DNA of 64,000 nt from Niabella sp. GTDB lineage: Bacteria > Bacteroidota > Bacteroidia > Chitinophagales > Chitinophagaceae. The position numbers and the translations under genes were made by a program. Of this stretch, positions 35,772 through 43,911 are shown piece by piece. Positions within the stretch are counted from its first letter, which is position 1. Every line of letters starts with the position of its first letter. The stretch spans positions 464,979 to 528,978 of the forward strand of contig NZ_JASLGT010000024.1 of assembly GCF_030150205.1 (NCBI RefSeq). Direction: 5' to 3'. The notes below the pieces were generated by a model, which saw only the letters and a list, made by a program, of their open reading frames with translations, made no database searches and was not told where the DNA came from.

Positions 35772-36830
35772 ATGAAAAAAAGTATCCTCGTGCTGGCCTG
35801 CTTTATCCTTGCCGGCACCGTATCCATCCTTTCCTGCAGAAAGCACAAAACCGAAAAATCTGCTTTTGATAAGATTTATGAGCGGGTGAATGATCCGCAA
35901 AACCATTATTTCTGGGAGCAGTTCCACAATGGGAATATTGAAAATGTAAAAACCGTTATTCAGCAGCTGGAGCAGCAATACCAGGAAGATTCCACCAACC
36001 TGATCGCCACTGCCCACCTGGGATTTGCCCGGTTTTGGCTGTTGTCTGAAGGATTGCGGGGCGGCATCGCACCGGAAGAGATCCCGGCACAGGTGGCAGA
36101 TGCCCGTAGGTATTTTGCAAAAGCGTACCAGATGAACCCCAATGATAAACGCCTGCTGGGTTTCCTGGCCGATGCGGAGATGGCGCATGCCGGCATGATT
36201 CAATCGCAGGAACTGCAGCAGCAGGGCTATACCAGGGGTTTGGAATCCATCAATGCCTGGCCGGAGTTTAATAAATTTACGATCGGGATCTCTTTTGCCG
36301 GTGCGCCCGTGCAGTCACCCCTTTTCCAGCAGGCGCTGGAATGGCAATGGACTACCCTGGAAGATTGTTATACGGCTGCTGTGGACCGTTCCAATCCGGC
36401 CATCCAGGCGTTTATCAGCAAGGATCTTTCCGGTCATAACCTGGGCAGGAAGCGGGCCTGCTACAATAGCTGGATCGCTCCGCACAATATAGAAGGCTAT
36501 TTCTTAAACATGGGTGATATGATCGTACGGACCGGCGATGCGGCAACGGCTAAAAAAATATATGCACTGGCAAAGGCATCGCCCAATTATGAGAGCTGGG
36601 CGTTTAAGGGCGTGCTGGAAAAAAGGATCGAGAATGCGGAGCGGAACACCACCGTATTTTTGGATAATGGTCAGCAGGGGATCGATAATGTAATTATTGC
36701 CAGTTCCGGTTACAATTGTTCCAGCTGTCATAAAATGACCACCGCTGACCAGGAGCATTTTAAAAACTACAATTGGGTTAACTATTTTAAAACAAGGGAT
36801 ATTTATTCGGTGAACGGGTTAAAACCCTGA
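35772..36830 (+). CDS. Lipoprotein with helical repeats and C-terminal CxxCH motif
   Basis: A 352-residue lipoprotein (lipobox SILSC, Cys22). The middle part has TPR-like helices: NLIATAHLGFARFWLL, ARRYFAKAYQMNPNDKRLLGFLADAEMAHAG. Near the C-terminus is CSSCH (residues 316-320), a c-type heme-binding motif, with only 32 residues after it. A single CxxCH in a loosely cytochrome-like tail could bind heme, or could be a metal or disulfide site. It lies 33 nt after the TonB receptor, so they are likely one operon. I do not recognise a named family; function unknown. Confidence 0.75.
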   Translation: MKKSILVLACFILAGTVSILSCRKHKTEKSAFDKIYERVNDPQNHYFWEQFHNGNIENVKTVIQQLEQQYQEDSTNLIATAHLGFARFWLLSEGLRGGIAPEEIPAQVADARRYFAKAYQMNPNDKRLLGFLADAEMAHAGMIQSQELQQQGYTRGLESINAWPEFNKFTIGISFAGAPVQSPLFQQALEWQWTTLEDCYTAAVDRSNPAIQAFISKDLSGHNLGRKRACYNSWIAPHNIEGYFLNMGDMIVRTGDAATAKKIYALAKASPNYESWAFKGVLEKRIENAERNTTVFLDNGQQGIDNVIIASSGYNCSSCHKMTTADQEHFKNYNWVNYFKTRDIYSVNGLKP

Positions 36831-36856
36831 TGAGTAGCGGCTGGCTGCTACGTTGC

Positions 36857-36914
36857 CGCGGATGCGCAGATTTTTGACACTGTCTGATGGTGCTGATCTG
36901 CGCATTGGCGGCAT
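36857..36914. repeat. Imperfect palindromic element
   Basis: Arms GCCGCGGATGCGCAGAT (36857-36873) and ATCTGCGCATTGGCGGC (36898-36914) are complementary at 15 of 17 positions. It lies just after the CxxCH lipoprotein gene and resembles the arms at 28677-28761. Confidence 0.6.
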
Positions 36915-37060
36915 TCCTTTGCCGGATCGGCCTGGCTTAAAAGATGTTCATACCTGTCCCCTGCAGTGGTCATGAAAACCGGGAGGCCGCTCATGATATA
37001 TAATCGATAAATTGTAGTTTGCAGCCATTACATCGGTTATTTGTAAAAGCGGCTTTCAGT

Positions 37061-38542
37061 ATGAAATGGTGGATCGGTTTATTTATGGGTATGATCCTGT
37101 ACTCCTGCAAAACGGGCAGGATGACCTTTCATCCCCAAAAGAAATTCAGCCCGCAGCAGTTACAATCTGATTACCGGCTCTTTCGCAATATCCTGGAAGA
37201 GCGGCATCCTTCTTTATACTGGTATACAACCAAACCGGCCATGGACCGTGCGTTTGAAGACGGCGCGCTTCAGCTGAAGGATAGCCTTACAGAACCGGAA
37301 TTTCGCAAGGTGCTGACAAAAGTGGCGGCACAGATCCGTTGCGGACATACTTCCGTACGCGCTTCAAAAAAATATACGAAATACCTGGATACACTAAAAA
37401 GGAAGAACGTATTCCCGTTATATATAAAAACCTGGAATGATACCGTTGTAGTGGCTTATAATATTTTTAAAAACGACAGCAGCCTGGTAAGAGGTGCGCT
37501 GATCGATTCCATCGGAGGCCTGCCGGTGAAAACGGTGCTGGACAGCCTGCGCAGCTACCTACCTGCAGATGGCGGCAACCGTATAGCGCAGGACCAGCGC
37601 CTGAGCACGGGTACCTATTTCGGAGCCCTGTATACCTGGGTTTATGGATGGCCAAAGGATCTGAGCCTGTATTTCCGCGACAGTACCGGCGTGCCGGGCA
37701 AACGCCTGATCAGACCCTACAAGCCTCCCGTAGATACCAGTCATAAACATGGTGCTGTGTCAAAACGGAAACAACGGGAACCACGCGGGAAGCGGCTGCA
37801 GGAAGAACGCTCGCTGGTAATTGACAGCAGCGGTCGTTTTGCCATAATGGAATTGAACAGCTTCTCCGAAAAGCTCAAGCTGCGATCATTTTTCCGGCGT
37901 TCTTTCCGGAAACTGCACCGGCAAAAAATAGAAAACCTGGTAGTGGACCTGCGAAGCAATGGCGGCGGCAGGATCAGTAATTCCAACCTGTTTATGAAAT
38001 ACCTCAGCAACCGGCCGTTCAAACTGGCGGATTCGTTGTATGCCCGCACCCGGAGATCTGCCTACAGCAAATACATCCGCAACGATCAGGCATTGAAATG
38101 GTTTATGCGTTTTGCCACGCATAAAAGGGCCGATGGTCAATTTCATTTCACCTGGTATGAAAACCACTATTTCCGGCCGCGGAAAAAAAATCATTACGAA
38201 GGCTCGGTTTACCTGTTGAGCGGCGGAAATTCTTTTTCGGCCACATCGTTGGTGATGGGCGGGTTAAGGGAACAGCAAAATATAATGGTGCTGGGTGAAC
38301 CTACCGGCGGAGGCGCCTATGGCAACAGCGCGCTGCTGATCCCCGATGTAACATTGCCGGTTACCAAAATACGTTTCCGGCTGCCCCTGTTCCGGCTGGT
38401 TACGGACAGGCGTATTCCAAAAGACGGGCAAGGCGTACAACCGGAGATCTTTGTGCTGCCCACTATTAAGGATATCCGCCAGGGGCGGGATTATAAAATG
38501 GAGCGGGTAAAAGACCTGATAAAAGCCAGAGATAAGGACTAA
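37061..38542 (+). CDS. S41 family peptidase (C-terminal processing peptidase-like), lipoprotein
   Basis: A 493-residue S41 serine peptidase with a lipoprotein signal (MKWWIGLFMGMILYSC, Cys16). The S41 core is visible as GRFAIMELNSFS, LVVDLRSNGGGRISNSNLFMKYL and YLLSGGNSFSATSLVMGG, where the second Ser of NSFSA is the nucleophile. A PDZ-like part lies between (about 120-175). A basic insert KHGAVSKRKQREPRGKRLQ is present near residue 240. The frame opens at 37019, but Met at 37061 starts the lipoprotein signal. Its stop is 2 nt from the stop of the convergent thioredoxin-like gene. Confidence 0.92.
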   Translation: MKWWIGLFMGMILYSCKTGRMTFHPQKKFSPQQLQSDYRLFRNILEERHPSLYWYTTKPAMDRAFEDGALQLKDSLTEPEFRKVLTKVAAQIRCGHTSVRASKKYTKYLDTLKRKNVFPLYIKTWNDTVVVAYNIFKNDSSLVRGALIDSIGGLPVKTVLDSLRSYLPADGGNRIAQDQRLSTGTYFGALYTWVYGWPKDLSLYFRDSTGVPGKRLIRPYKPPVDTSHKHGAVSKRKQREPRGKRLQEERSLVIDSSGRFAIMELNSFSEKLKLRSFFRRSFRKLHRQKIENLVVDLRSNGGGRISNSNLFMKYLSNRPFKLADSLYARTRRSAYSKYIRNDQALKWFMRFATHKRADGQFHFTWYENHYFRPRKKNHYEGSVYLLSGGNSFSATSLVMGGLREQQNIMVLGEPTGGGAYGNSALLIPDVTLPVTKIRFRLPLFRLVTDRRIPKDGQGVQPEIFVLPTIKDIRQGRDYKMERVKDLIKARDKD

Positions 38543-38544
38543 AA

Positions 38545-39723
38545 TTACGGGGCGTTGAGTAGATCACGGATCTTTTCCTGCAATATCTTTTCTGTCTCCG
38601 GATTCCAACCTGTTTGCGCATAGGCTACATTCCCGGTTTTATCAAGAATGTAAAAATAGGGTGAGCCCGGGGCATTAAATCTCATTTTGATTGCCTGTCC
38701 GTTAAAAATTATGGGATAATGAAGATTGTACTTTCGTGCATATGTTTGCAGACTTTTCCTCCCATCACTATAAATCCCAAAAATAACAAAACGGTCCGGC
38801 GCGAATGTGTCAGAGATATGATTGATCATCCGGATGGAAGCCTGAGCTGCCGGGCAATCGATACCAGATAGATACAGTAATACTACTTTTCCCAAACCAT
38901 TTTCTGATGAAACGGAATCACCTTCCACCGTAATGCGTTTCCAGGCTGGCGTTGGCGTACCAGCGCTTAAAAGCGCTTTCGGCAGATAAGGTATAAAGCC
39001 CGGTAAGCCCGCAAAGGTTGGAATGGGATTCTTGGAAAGCTTGTTGATCCGGATATTGGTATAGACGGATTTCTCATAAAAGTCGATAAATGTAAACTCC
39101 GTCCCGCCCGGCTTTCCCGCCCGGCCACTACCGGTGTACAGTTGCATTAAGGGCAAGTAGCTTTTTTTATCAATGACAATGGTTTGGTTGGTGAAGTTTC
39201 GCCGGCCATCGATGATCGAGTCGAAGCTGTTTACAAGAACTGCATAGTAGGTTTTATGGTGAATGACGGTGTCTTTTTTTTGTGATACGCAGCCGGGATT
39301 GTTTATAAGAACTCTTTTTAAAGTGTGTATCAACGCGCCAATATCGGAACCTCCCCCTGAATACCCGCCGGTTACCTGCTTGTAGGTATAAGTACTGTCT
39401 TCAAGATTGAAATAATATAAAGCCGAATCCGTTACGACTACTCTGTTTTTATAAAGGTTGGTGCGGGTCGTTACATCTGCATTCTTTATCGCGCCTTGCT
39501 CGTCAAAGAAAAAAGCATAGGAACTATTAAGCAGGGTAGTATCTGTATTAAATGGACTTTTTGATGCTCTTATTTCTTCAAATTGCAGATTTTTAGCGTC
39601 AGCAAATTTTGACAACATAACTTTTAGAATCTCGATCCCGTTCCTTGAGCCGTTTTGCCCGTGTACATTTTCAGTACAAAACAGAAACAAAGGAAGCAGA
39701 AGGTAAAGGCTGCGTTGCTTCAT
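38545..39723 (-). CDS. Thioredoxin-like (TlpA/AhpC-type) secreted protein
   Basis: A 392-residue periplasmic or surface protein with a signal peptide (YLLLPLFLFCTENVHGQ). The first 260 residues are a beta-rich domain resembling LolA-like or DUF4292-like parts (LYYFNLEDSTYTYKQVTGG); the C-terminal 130 form a thioredoxin fold (GKVVLLYLSGIDCPAAQAS, PYFYILDKTGNVAYAQTGW). The usual CxxC is replaced by a single Cys (DCPAAQ), so it is not a standard disulfide reductase; a peroxiredoxin-like or degenerate role is possible. Confidence 0.8.
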   Translation of the reverse strand: MKQRSLYLLLPLFLFCTENVHGQNGSRNGIEILKVMLSKFADAKNLQFEEIRASKSPFNTDTTLLNSSYAFFFDEQGAIKNADVTTRTNLYKNRVVVTDSALYYFNLEDSTYTYKQVTGGYSGGGSDIGALIHTLKRVLINNPGCVSQKKDTVIHHKTYYAVLVNSFDSIIDGRRNFTNQTIVIDKKSYLPLMQLYTGSGRAGKPGGTEFTFIDFYEKSVYTNIRINKLSKNPIPTFAGLPGFIPYLPKALLSAGTPTPAWKRITVEGDSVSSENGLGKVVLLYLSGIDCPAAQASIRMINHISDTFAPDRFVIFGIYSDGRKSLQTYARKYNLHYPIIFNGQAIKMRFNAPGSPYFYILDKTGNVAYAQTGWNPETEKILQEKIRDLLNAP

Positions 39724-39784
39724 TTATTAAAGATAGATCGTGCCGCACTTCAGCATAATAGTGTCGGTATGGTTTAACAAAGGT

Positions 39785-41152
39785 TTAAAATGCGCCTTCT
39801 ATTTTATACACCCAGGCATAAGGGCTGGGATTGTTGGCCGGTGTAACCTGTGGTGCACGAAGGGTAATGCCATCAGTTGTTGCCCGGAAGCTAACCGTTC
39901 CCGGCAGCCCCAGCAATTGCACTTTTGCCGCTTTTTTGATGCCGTTAATGGTAAACGTATCGCGCCAAGCAGTGGCAATGGCATAAAGGGTATTCCCTTT
40001 TCGTGTAAAACGGATGGTAGAGTCGCTTTGCCTGGGCGCTGTTATCCAGGCGGTGGTGCCATAAATCGCATCACCATTTACTTTCAGCCAATCGCCCATA
40101 TCTTTTAACCGCTGCTGCATGATCACGGGGATGGTACCATCCGCTGCCGGCCCGATATTGAGCAGCAGGTTACCCCCGCGCGAAACAATATCAATGAGCA
40201 TATGTACCAGGCTCTTACTGCTTTGGTACTGCTCCAGGTTTTCATTGCGGTTATAACCAAAGGATTCACCGATGCCCCGGCATTCTTCCCAGGGTTTGGC
40301 AAAACTTGCGGTTCCATGTCCGTACTCTGTGGTGTTAAAACTACCGTATTTTCTTCCGCTGCTTCCCCAGCGGTCGTTGATCACCACTGTGTTTTTTACC
40401 GGTGATTCATTATATAGCCAGGCAATAAACTCCCGGCTGCGCCAGGTGGTGTCCGACTGATCCCATTCCCCGTCGGGCCATACAATATCCGGCTGGTAAC
40501 GGGTTACAAGGTCCTTCATCTGTGGCAGCATATGTTGATCTACATACTTTTTTACATCGCTTTTATAAAGGGGATTGTACCACTCGTACAGGGAATAATA
40601 AAAACCCATATGCAAACCGGCATCCTTTACGGCTTTGGACAAATCACCCGCCAGGTCGCGGTGCGGGCCCACATCCACCGCATTCCAGTTCCAGGATTCC
40701 CGGCTGGGCCAAAGCGCAAACCCATCATGGTGCTTGCTGGTCAGTACTACGTATTTTGCCCCGGCACCCTTAAAGATCTGTGCCCATTTCGCAGGATCAA
40801 ACAGTTCGGCCTTAAATAGAGGCGCAAAATCGGGGTATTTGAAATTAGGGCCGTATACCCGGTTTTGAAAGTCTACAAATTCCTTATGGATTTTCAGCTT
40901 ATCATTGATCAGCCGCTGCCAGTACCATTCGGCATAGTTACTCCCAAAGCCGTCTGCATTGGAATTGGTGGCCCAGGCCGGAACGCTATACAATCCCCAA
41001 TGGATAAAGATGCCAAATTTGGCATTGGTATACCATTCGGGCGTAGGACGTGTTTCCAACGATTCCCAGGTGGGCTGGTATGGCTGGCTGCTGACCGTAA
41101 AAGCAATCAGTAGCGCGGCGGGCAAAGCTAATTTTGAAAGGATCCTTTTCAT
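39785..41152 (-). CDS. Alpha-L-fucosidase, GH29
   Basis: A 455-residue glycoside hydrolase of family 29 that removes terminal alpha-L-fucose. Signal peptide KLALPAALLIAFTVSSQ. Signatures: WYTNAKFGIFIHWGLYSVPAW (about residues 40-60), VLTSKHHDGFALWPS (about 135-149), and the nucleophile Asp in QPDIVWPDGEWD (about 225-236), followed by RGGNLLLNIGPAADG. It is single, with no SusCD pair or other hydrolase adjacent; the SusCD operon is 30 kb away. Confidence 0.97.
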   Translation of the reverse strand: MKRILSKLALPAALLIAFTVSSQPYQPTWESLETRPTPEWYTNAKFGIFIHWGLYSVPAWATNSNADGFGSNYAEWYWQRLINDKLKIHKEFVDFQNRVYGPNFKYPDFAPLFKAELFDPAKWAQIFKGAGAKYVVLTSKHHDGFALWPSRESWNWNAVDVGPHRDLAGDLSKAVKDAGLHMGFYYSLYEWYNPLYKSDVKKYVDQHMLPQMKDLVTRYQPDIVWPDGEWDQSDTTWRSREFIAWLYNESPVKNTVVINDRWGSSGRKYGSFNTTEYGHGTASFAKPWEECRGIGESFGYNRNENLEQYQSSKSLVHMLIDIVSRGGNLLLNIGPAADGTIPVIMQQRLKDMGDWLKVNGDAIYGTTAWITAPRQSDSTIRFTRKGNTLYAIATAWRDTFTINGIKKAAKVQLLGLPGTVSFRATTDGITLRAPQVTPANNPSPYAWVYKIEGAF

Positions 41153-41407
41153 ACCGGCAAGTTAGGGAACCGTTCTTAAATGTGGGAATTTGAAAATTTG
41201 AAGATGTGGAAATGTGGGAATGGGTTATAATGAAGAATCAATGGTGAATCGTCAATAAATCATCGGGTATTAAACGTTGACAGTTTGCAGTAATCAGCTT
41301 TCAGTAATCAGTTTTCGGCGTTCAGTCTGTTACGTCTGCGATCGCTGATTTGTCTGCTCCCATCGGGTATCGAACGGATCAAACGTGAAACCTGGAACAA
41401 CTATATG
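41153..41407. other. Repeat-containing intergenic region
   Basis: This 255-bp region holds the second copy of the dispersed repeat (41231-41320, inverted) and some GTGGGAAT and GAAATGTGGGAATG units near 41180-41222. No gene is seen. Confidence 0.55.
41231..41320 (-). repeat. Dispersed intergenic repeat, copy 2 (inverted)
   Basis: It contains ATCATCGGGTATTAAAC (41259-41275), the exact reverse complement of 28609-28625, flanked by CAATGGTGAATCGTCAATA and by CAGCTTTCAGTAATCAG modules, in the same order as copy 1. Confidence 0.65.
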
Positions 41408-42094
41408 CTAAAACGCTAACGGGTATCGCCGGCAGGCATCTGTATAAATGGCTTTATAGGTATGGTACCGGGCCATTGTAAACAGGATGGCAAGGGTGCA
41501 AAATGCAGCCATTACCAGGTTGAACCAGGGCGTATGGTTGATGTCGATCCGGAGCCCGTTCACCGCCAGGTTAAAATACAGGTTGGGCACCTGGAAGAGA
41601 CCTACAAAAACAGTAAAACTACCGGTATGTTTTAAGGACAACAGTTTTTGAGCCGGGCGTTTAAAACGGCGATGCACATAAAGAATCGCTGCAATGCTGA
41701 AGAAGAATAAAAAGATACAATACGCACTGTAGATGGCCGTGGCATTCTTTATTTTAAAAAGATAAACCGGAGTGGTCAGTAACAGGAACGCCAGCAGGGA
41801 AAGGGCTATCTTCGGAAATGTAAAATATTCCCGGAACAGCCGGAACTCTTTCTGGCGGCAGGCCTTGCGTGCAGCTTCTTCCCGCTGCCGGATCACATTT
41901 GAGAAGCCGGAAATACCAAAGGCACTGTAAACGCGATGCAGCGCTTTGTCAAAGTCCGTTGTTGGATCGGCTGCCATATCCGTCTCAATGCTTTCCGCAA
42001 GGTGATCCACCATTTCCTGCCGGAGGTCGTAGTAATGCACCCCCTTTTTTTGACAGAACAGATCCAATGTTTTTATTTGTTCATTTGTAAGCAT
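41408..42094 (-). CDS. HAAS-domain membrane protein (copy 3 of tandem)
   Basis: A 228-residue protein with a cytosolic N-terminal helical HAAS-type signalling domain (about residues 1-75; IKTLDLFCQKKGVHYYDLRQEMVDHLAESIE) and four predicted membrane helices. It is the last of three tandem paralogues. HAAS proteins in Bacteroidota and Firmicutes usually accompany PadR regulators and are thought to act in membrane-stress signalling. The three coding regions are separated by 2 nt each, so they form one operon under the PadR gene. Confidence 0.82.
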   Translation of the reverse strand: MLTNEQIKTLDLFCQKKGVHYYDLRQEMVDHLAESIETDMAADPTTDFDKALHRVYSAFGISGFSNVIRQREEAARKACRQKEFRLFREYFTFPKIALSLLAFLLLTTPVYLFKIKNATAIYSAYCIFLFFFSIAAILYVHRRFKRPAQKLLSLKHTGSFTVFVGLFQVPNLYFNLAVNGLRIDINHTPWFNLVMAAFCTLAILFTMARYHTYKAIYTDACRRYPLAF

Positions 42095-42096
42095 AT

Positions 42097-42789
42097 TCAG
42101 AAAGTTTTTTTCATAAACGCCAGGGGATATTCTTTAATAGCTTTTGTATACAGGTTTTTACGGGCTTCAAAACTGCTGAGCTCAAAGATCAGTCCAGCAA
42201 CGCCCAATGTTAAAAAGAACGGAGCACTCAGCGGAACTTCATCGATCTTTGTATTGAATACAAAAAGCACGATGCGGTATGCAAAAAAAAGTGAGGTTAG
42301 CATAAGCGGACGCCAGTTAAGTCCATATAAACTGATCAGAGGTTGAATGGGTTTAAACCGGCGCCGGAAATACCGCGCCTGCAGTAAATTCATCAGCACC
42401 GGCACCAGAAATACACATAATGAATAAATAACCCGGCTATCGGCAGCTGGTATAAAAAATGTGGGAATAAAGGCGATTACCAGGATCGCTATGCTTAAAA
42501 CGATCCGGGGCCATTCAAAATAATGGCGGATATGTTTCCAGTATTCTTTTTTATGTGCCTGGGTAAGGATTGCGCGCCGTTCTTCCACCAGGTCAGCAAA
42601 GCCGCCCTTGCCAAACGACTGATAAACGGCCGTTAAAGCGGCATCGAAGGAAAGCCCTGGATTTTCTGCTATTTTATTTTCAATACTTTCGGCCAGGTGA
42701 TCTACCAGTTCCAGCCGCAGGTCGTAGTACTGTATCCCTTTTTGTTCGCAGAATTGATCCAATGTTTTTATATATTCAGCGGTAAGCAT
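42097..42789 (-). CDS. HAAS-domain membrane protein (copy 2 of tandem)
   Basis: A 230-residue paralogue. Its N-terminus (IKTLDQFCEQKGIQYYDLRLELVDHLAESIE) is clearly related to its neighbours, and four membrane helices follow (IVLSIAILVIAFIPTFFIPA, VIYSLCVFLVPVLMNLL, LMLTSLFFAYRIVLFVF, FFLTLGVAGLIFELSSF). Two nucleotides separate it from the next copy on each side. The divergence between copies is high outside the first 35 residues, so duplication is old or diversifying. Confidence 0.82.
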   Translation of the reverse strand: MLTAEYIKTLDQFCEQKGIQYYDLRLELVDHLAESIENKIAENPGLSFDAALTAVYQSFGKGGFADLVEERRAILTQAHKKEYWKHIRHYFEWPRIVLSIAILVIAFIPTFFIPAADSRVIYSLCVFLVPVLMNLLQARYFRRRFKPIQPLISLYGLNWRPLMLTSLFFAYRIVLFVFNTKIDEVPLSAPFFLTLGVAGLIFELSSFEARKNLYTKAIKEYPLAFMKKTF

Positions 42790-42791
42790 AT

Positions 42792-43496
42792 TCAGGACGT
42801 TTTTTTCATAAATGCCTGGGGATATTCTCTTTTTGCTTTTGCATACATTTTTAATACTGCATAATACCGGGCAATGAATATTAAGGAGTACGAGATTGTT
42901 ACAAAAGTGAGAAAGATCGCGGCGAAAATTTTAAAATCCCCGGGTATATCTTTCTTCAGGATCGTATAGCCGTTTATCAGTAGTAAAAGAAGAAGTCCGA
43001 TATTGCGGTTTAGCGATTTTCTTTTTACGCCCTTTAACAGGAGCAGCGGCTTGCTGGTTCGGTCTGGTTGAAAAAGTATTCCAGATATGGTGAGTACACA
43101 AATAAACGCCATCAGCAAATAATAGATCCGGTGTATCTGCAGCACCTCTTTTTCACTGGCGTAAAAAAAGGGCAGAAAAAGACAGTAAGCAATTAAAAGG
43201 GTAAGGATAATTTTAGGAGGTGTAAAAAAAGACCAGAAGTAGTTGCGGTGACAACGGGTATAGGCGTCCTCTATACTTTCCTCCTTTGCTTTTACAATGG
43301 AGCGAAAGCCGTTCTCTCCAAAGCGCTCAAAACCTGCATCCACCAATACAGGAAAATCAACAGGGGTATCGCTTTCCATCATTGCTTCCAGTTCTGTAGC
43401 CAGGTGATCTACGATTTCCATCCGGAGATCATAATAGCGAACGCCTTTCTTTTGGCAGAACTGATCCAGGTATTGGATTTGTTCATTTGTCAGCAT
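42792..43496 (-). CDS. HAAS-domain membrane protein (copy 1 of tandem)
   Basis: A 234-residue paralogue, first of the three. N-terminus IQYLDQFCQKKGVRYYDLRMEIVDHLATELE; four membrane helices follow. Its start lies 1 nt beyond the stop of the PadR regulator, so translation is probably coupled. Confidence 0.82.
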   Translation of the reverse strand: MLTNEQIQYLDQFCQKKGVRYYDLRMEIVDHLATELEAMMESDTPVDFPVLVDAGFERFGENGFRSIVKAKEESIEDAYTRCHRNYFWSFFTPPKIILTLLIAYCLFLPFFYASEKEVLQIHRIYYLLMAFICVLTISGILFQPDRTSKPLLLLKGVKRKSLNRNIGLLLLLLINGYTILKKDIPGDFKIFAAIFLTFVTISYSLIFIARYYAVLKMYAKAKREYPQAFMKKTS

Positions 43497-43497
43497 C

Positions 43498-43830
43498 TTA
43501 AGCCAGTTTTGGATTAAAGATCAGCTGCAGGGTATTTTTAAAGGCTTCCAGTTCGATCATGGACCTGGCCTGCTCTTTTTTGCCCGATGCCGTCAGCGAA
43601 TAATATTTGCGCACCCGGTTTCCCAGGTTTTCCATTTCTACTTCCAGGATGCCTTCTGCTTCCAGCCGGTGCAGCAGCGGATACAGGGCGCCTTCGGTGA
43701 TCTTTAGCTCACCGGCTGTAAGCTCCTTTACTTTCTGGGTGATCTCGTATCCGTACATGCGCCCGTTTTCCTTCAACAGCTTTAACAGGATGGGTTCCAG
43801 GCAACCTTTATATAAATTGGTTTTGTTCAC
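43498..43830 (-). CDS. PadR family transcriptional regulator
   Basis: A 110-residue winged-helix repressor of the PadR type: LLKLLKENGRMYGYEITQKVKELTAGELKITEGALYPLLHRLEAEGILEVEMENLGNRVRKYYSLTASGKKE is diagnostic. The start codon is GTG at 43830. It is the first gene of an operon with three HAAS-domain membrane proteins. An 11-bp inverted repeat around its promoter (43835-43870) suggests autorepression. Confidence 0.95.
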   Translation of the reverse strand: MNKTNLYKGCLEPILLKLLKENGRMYGYEITQKVKELTAGELKITEGALYPLLHRLEAEGILEVEMENLGNRVRKYYSLTASGKKEQARSMIELEAFKNTLQLIFNPKLA

Positions 43831-43834
43831 CGTG

Positions 43835-43870
43835 ATTGATTTCTTCTATAAAGATACATAAGAAATCAAT
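43835..43870 (-). promoter_or_regulatory. Palindromic operator overlapping the padR promoter
   Basis: ATTGATTTCTT (43835-43845) and AAGAAATCAAT (43860-43870) form a perfect 11-bp inverted repeat with a 14-nt spacer. The spacer contains, on the minus strand, TATCTTTA (43856-43849), a -7-like box. The left half-site is 4 nt upstream of the GTG start. The geometry fits a site where PadR blocks its own promoter. Confidence 0.65.
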
Positions 43871-43911
43871 ACATAAGTATTTTAGGTATTTGTTTTTCTA
43901 ATGGGAACAAA

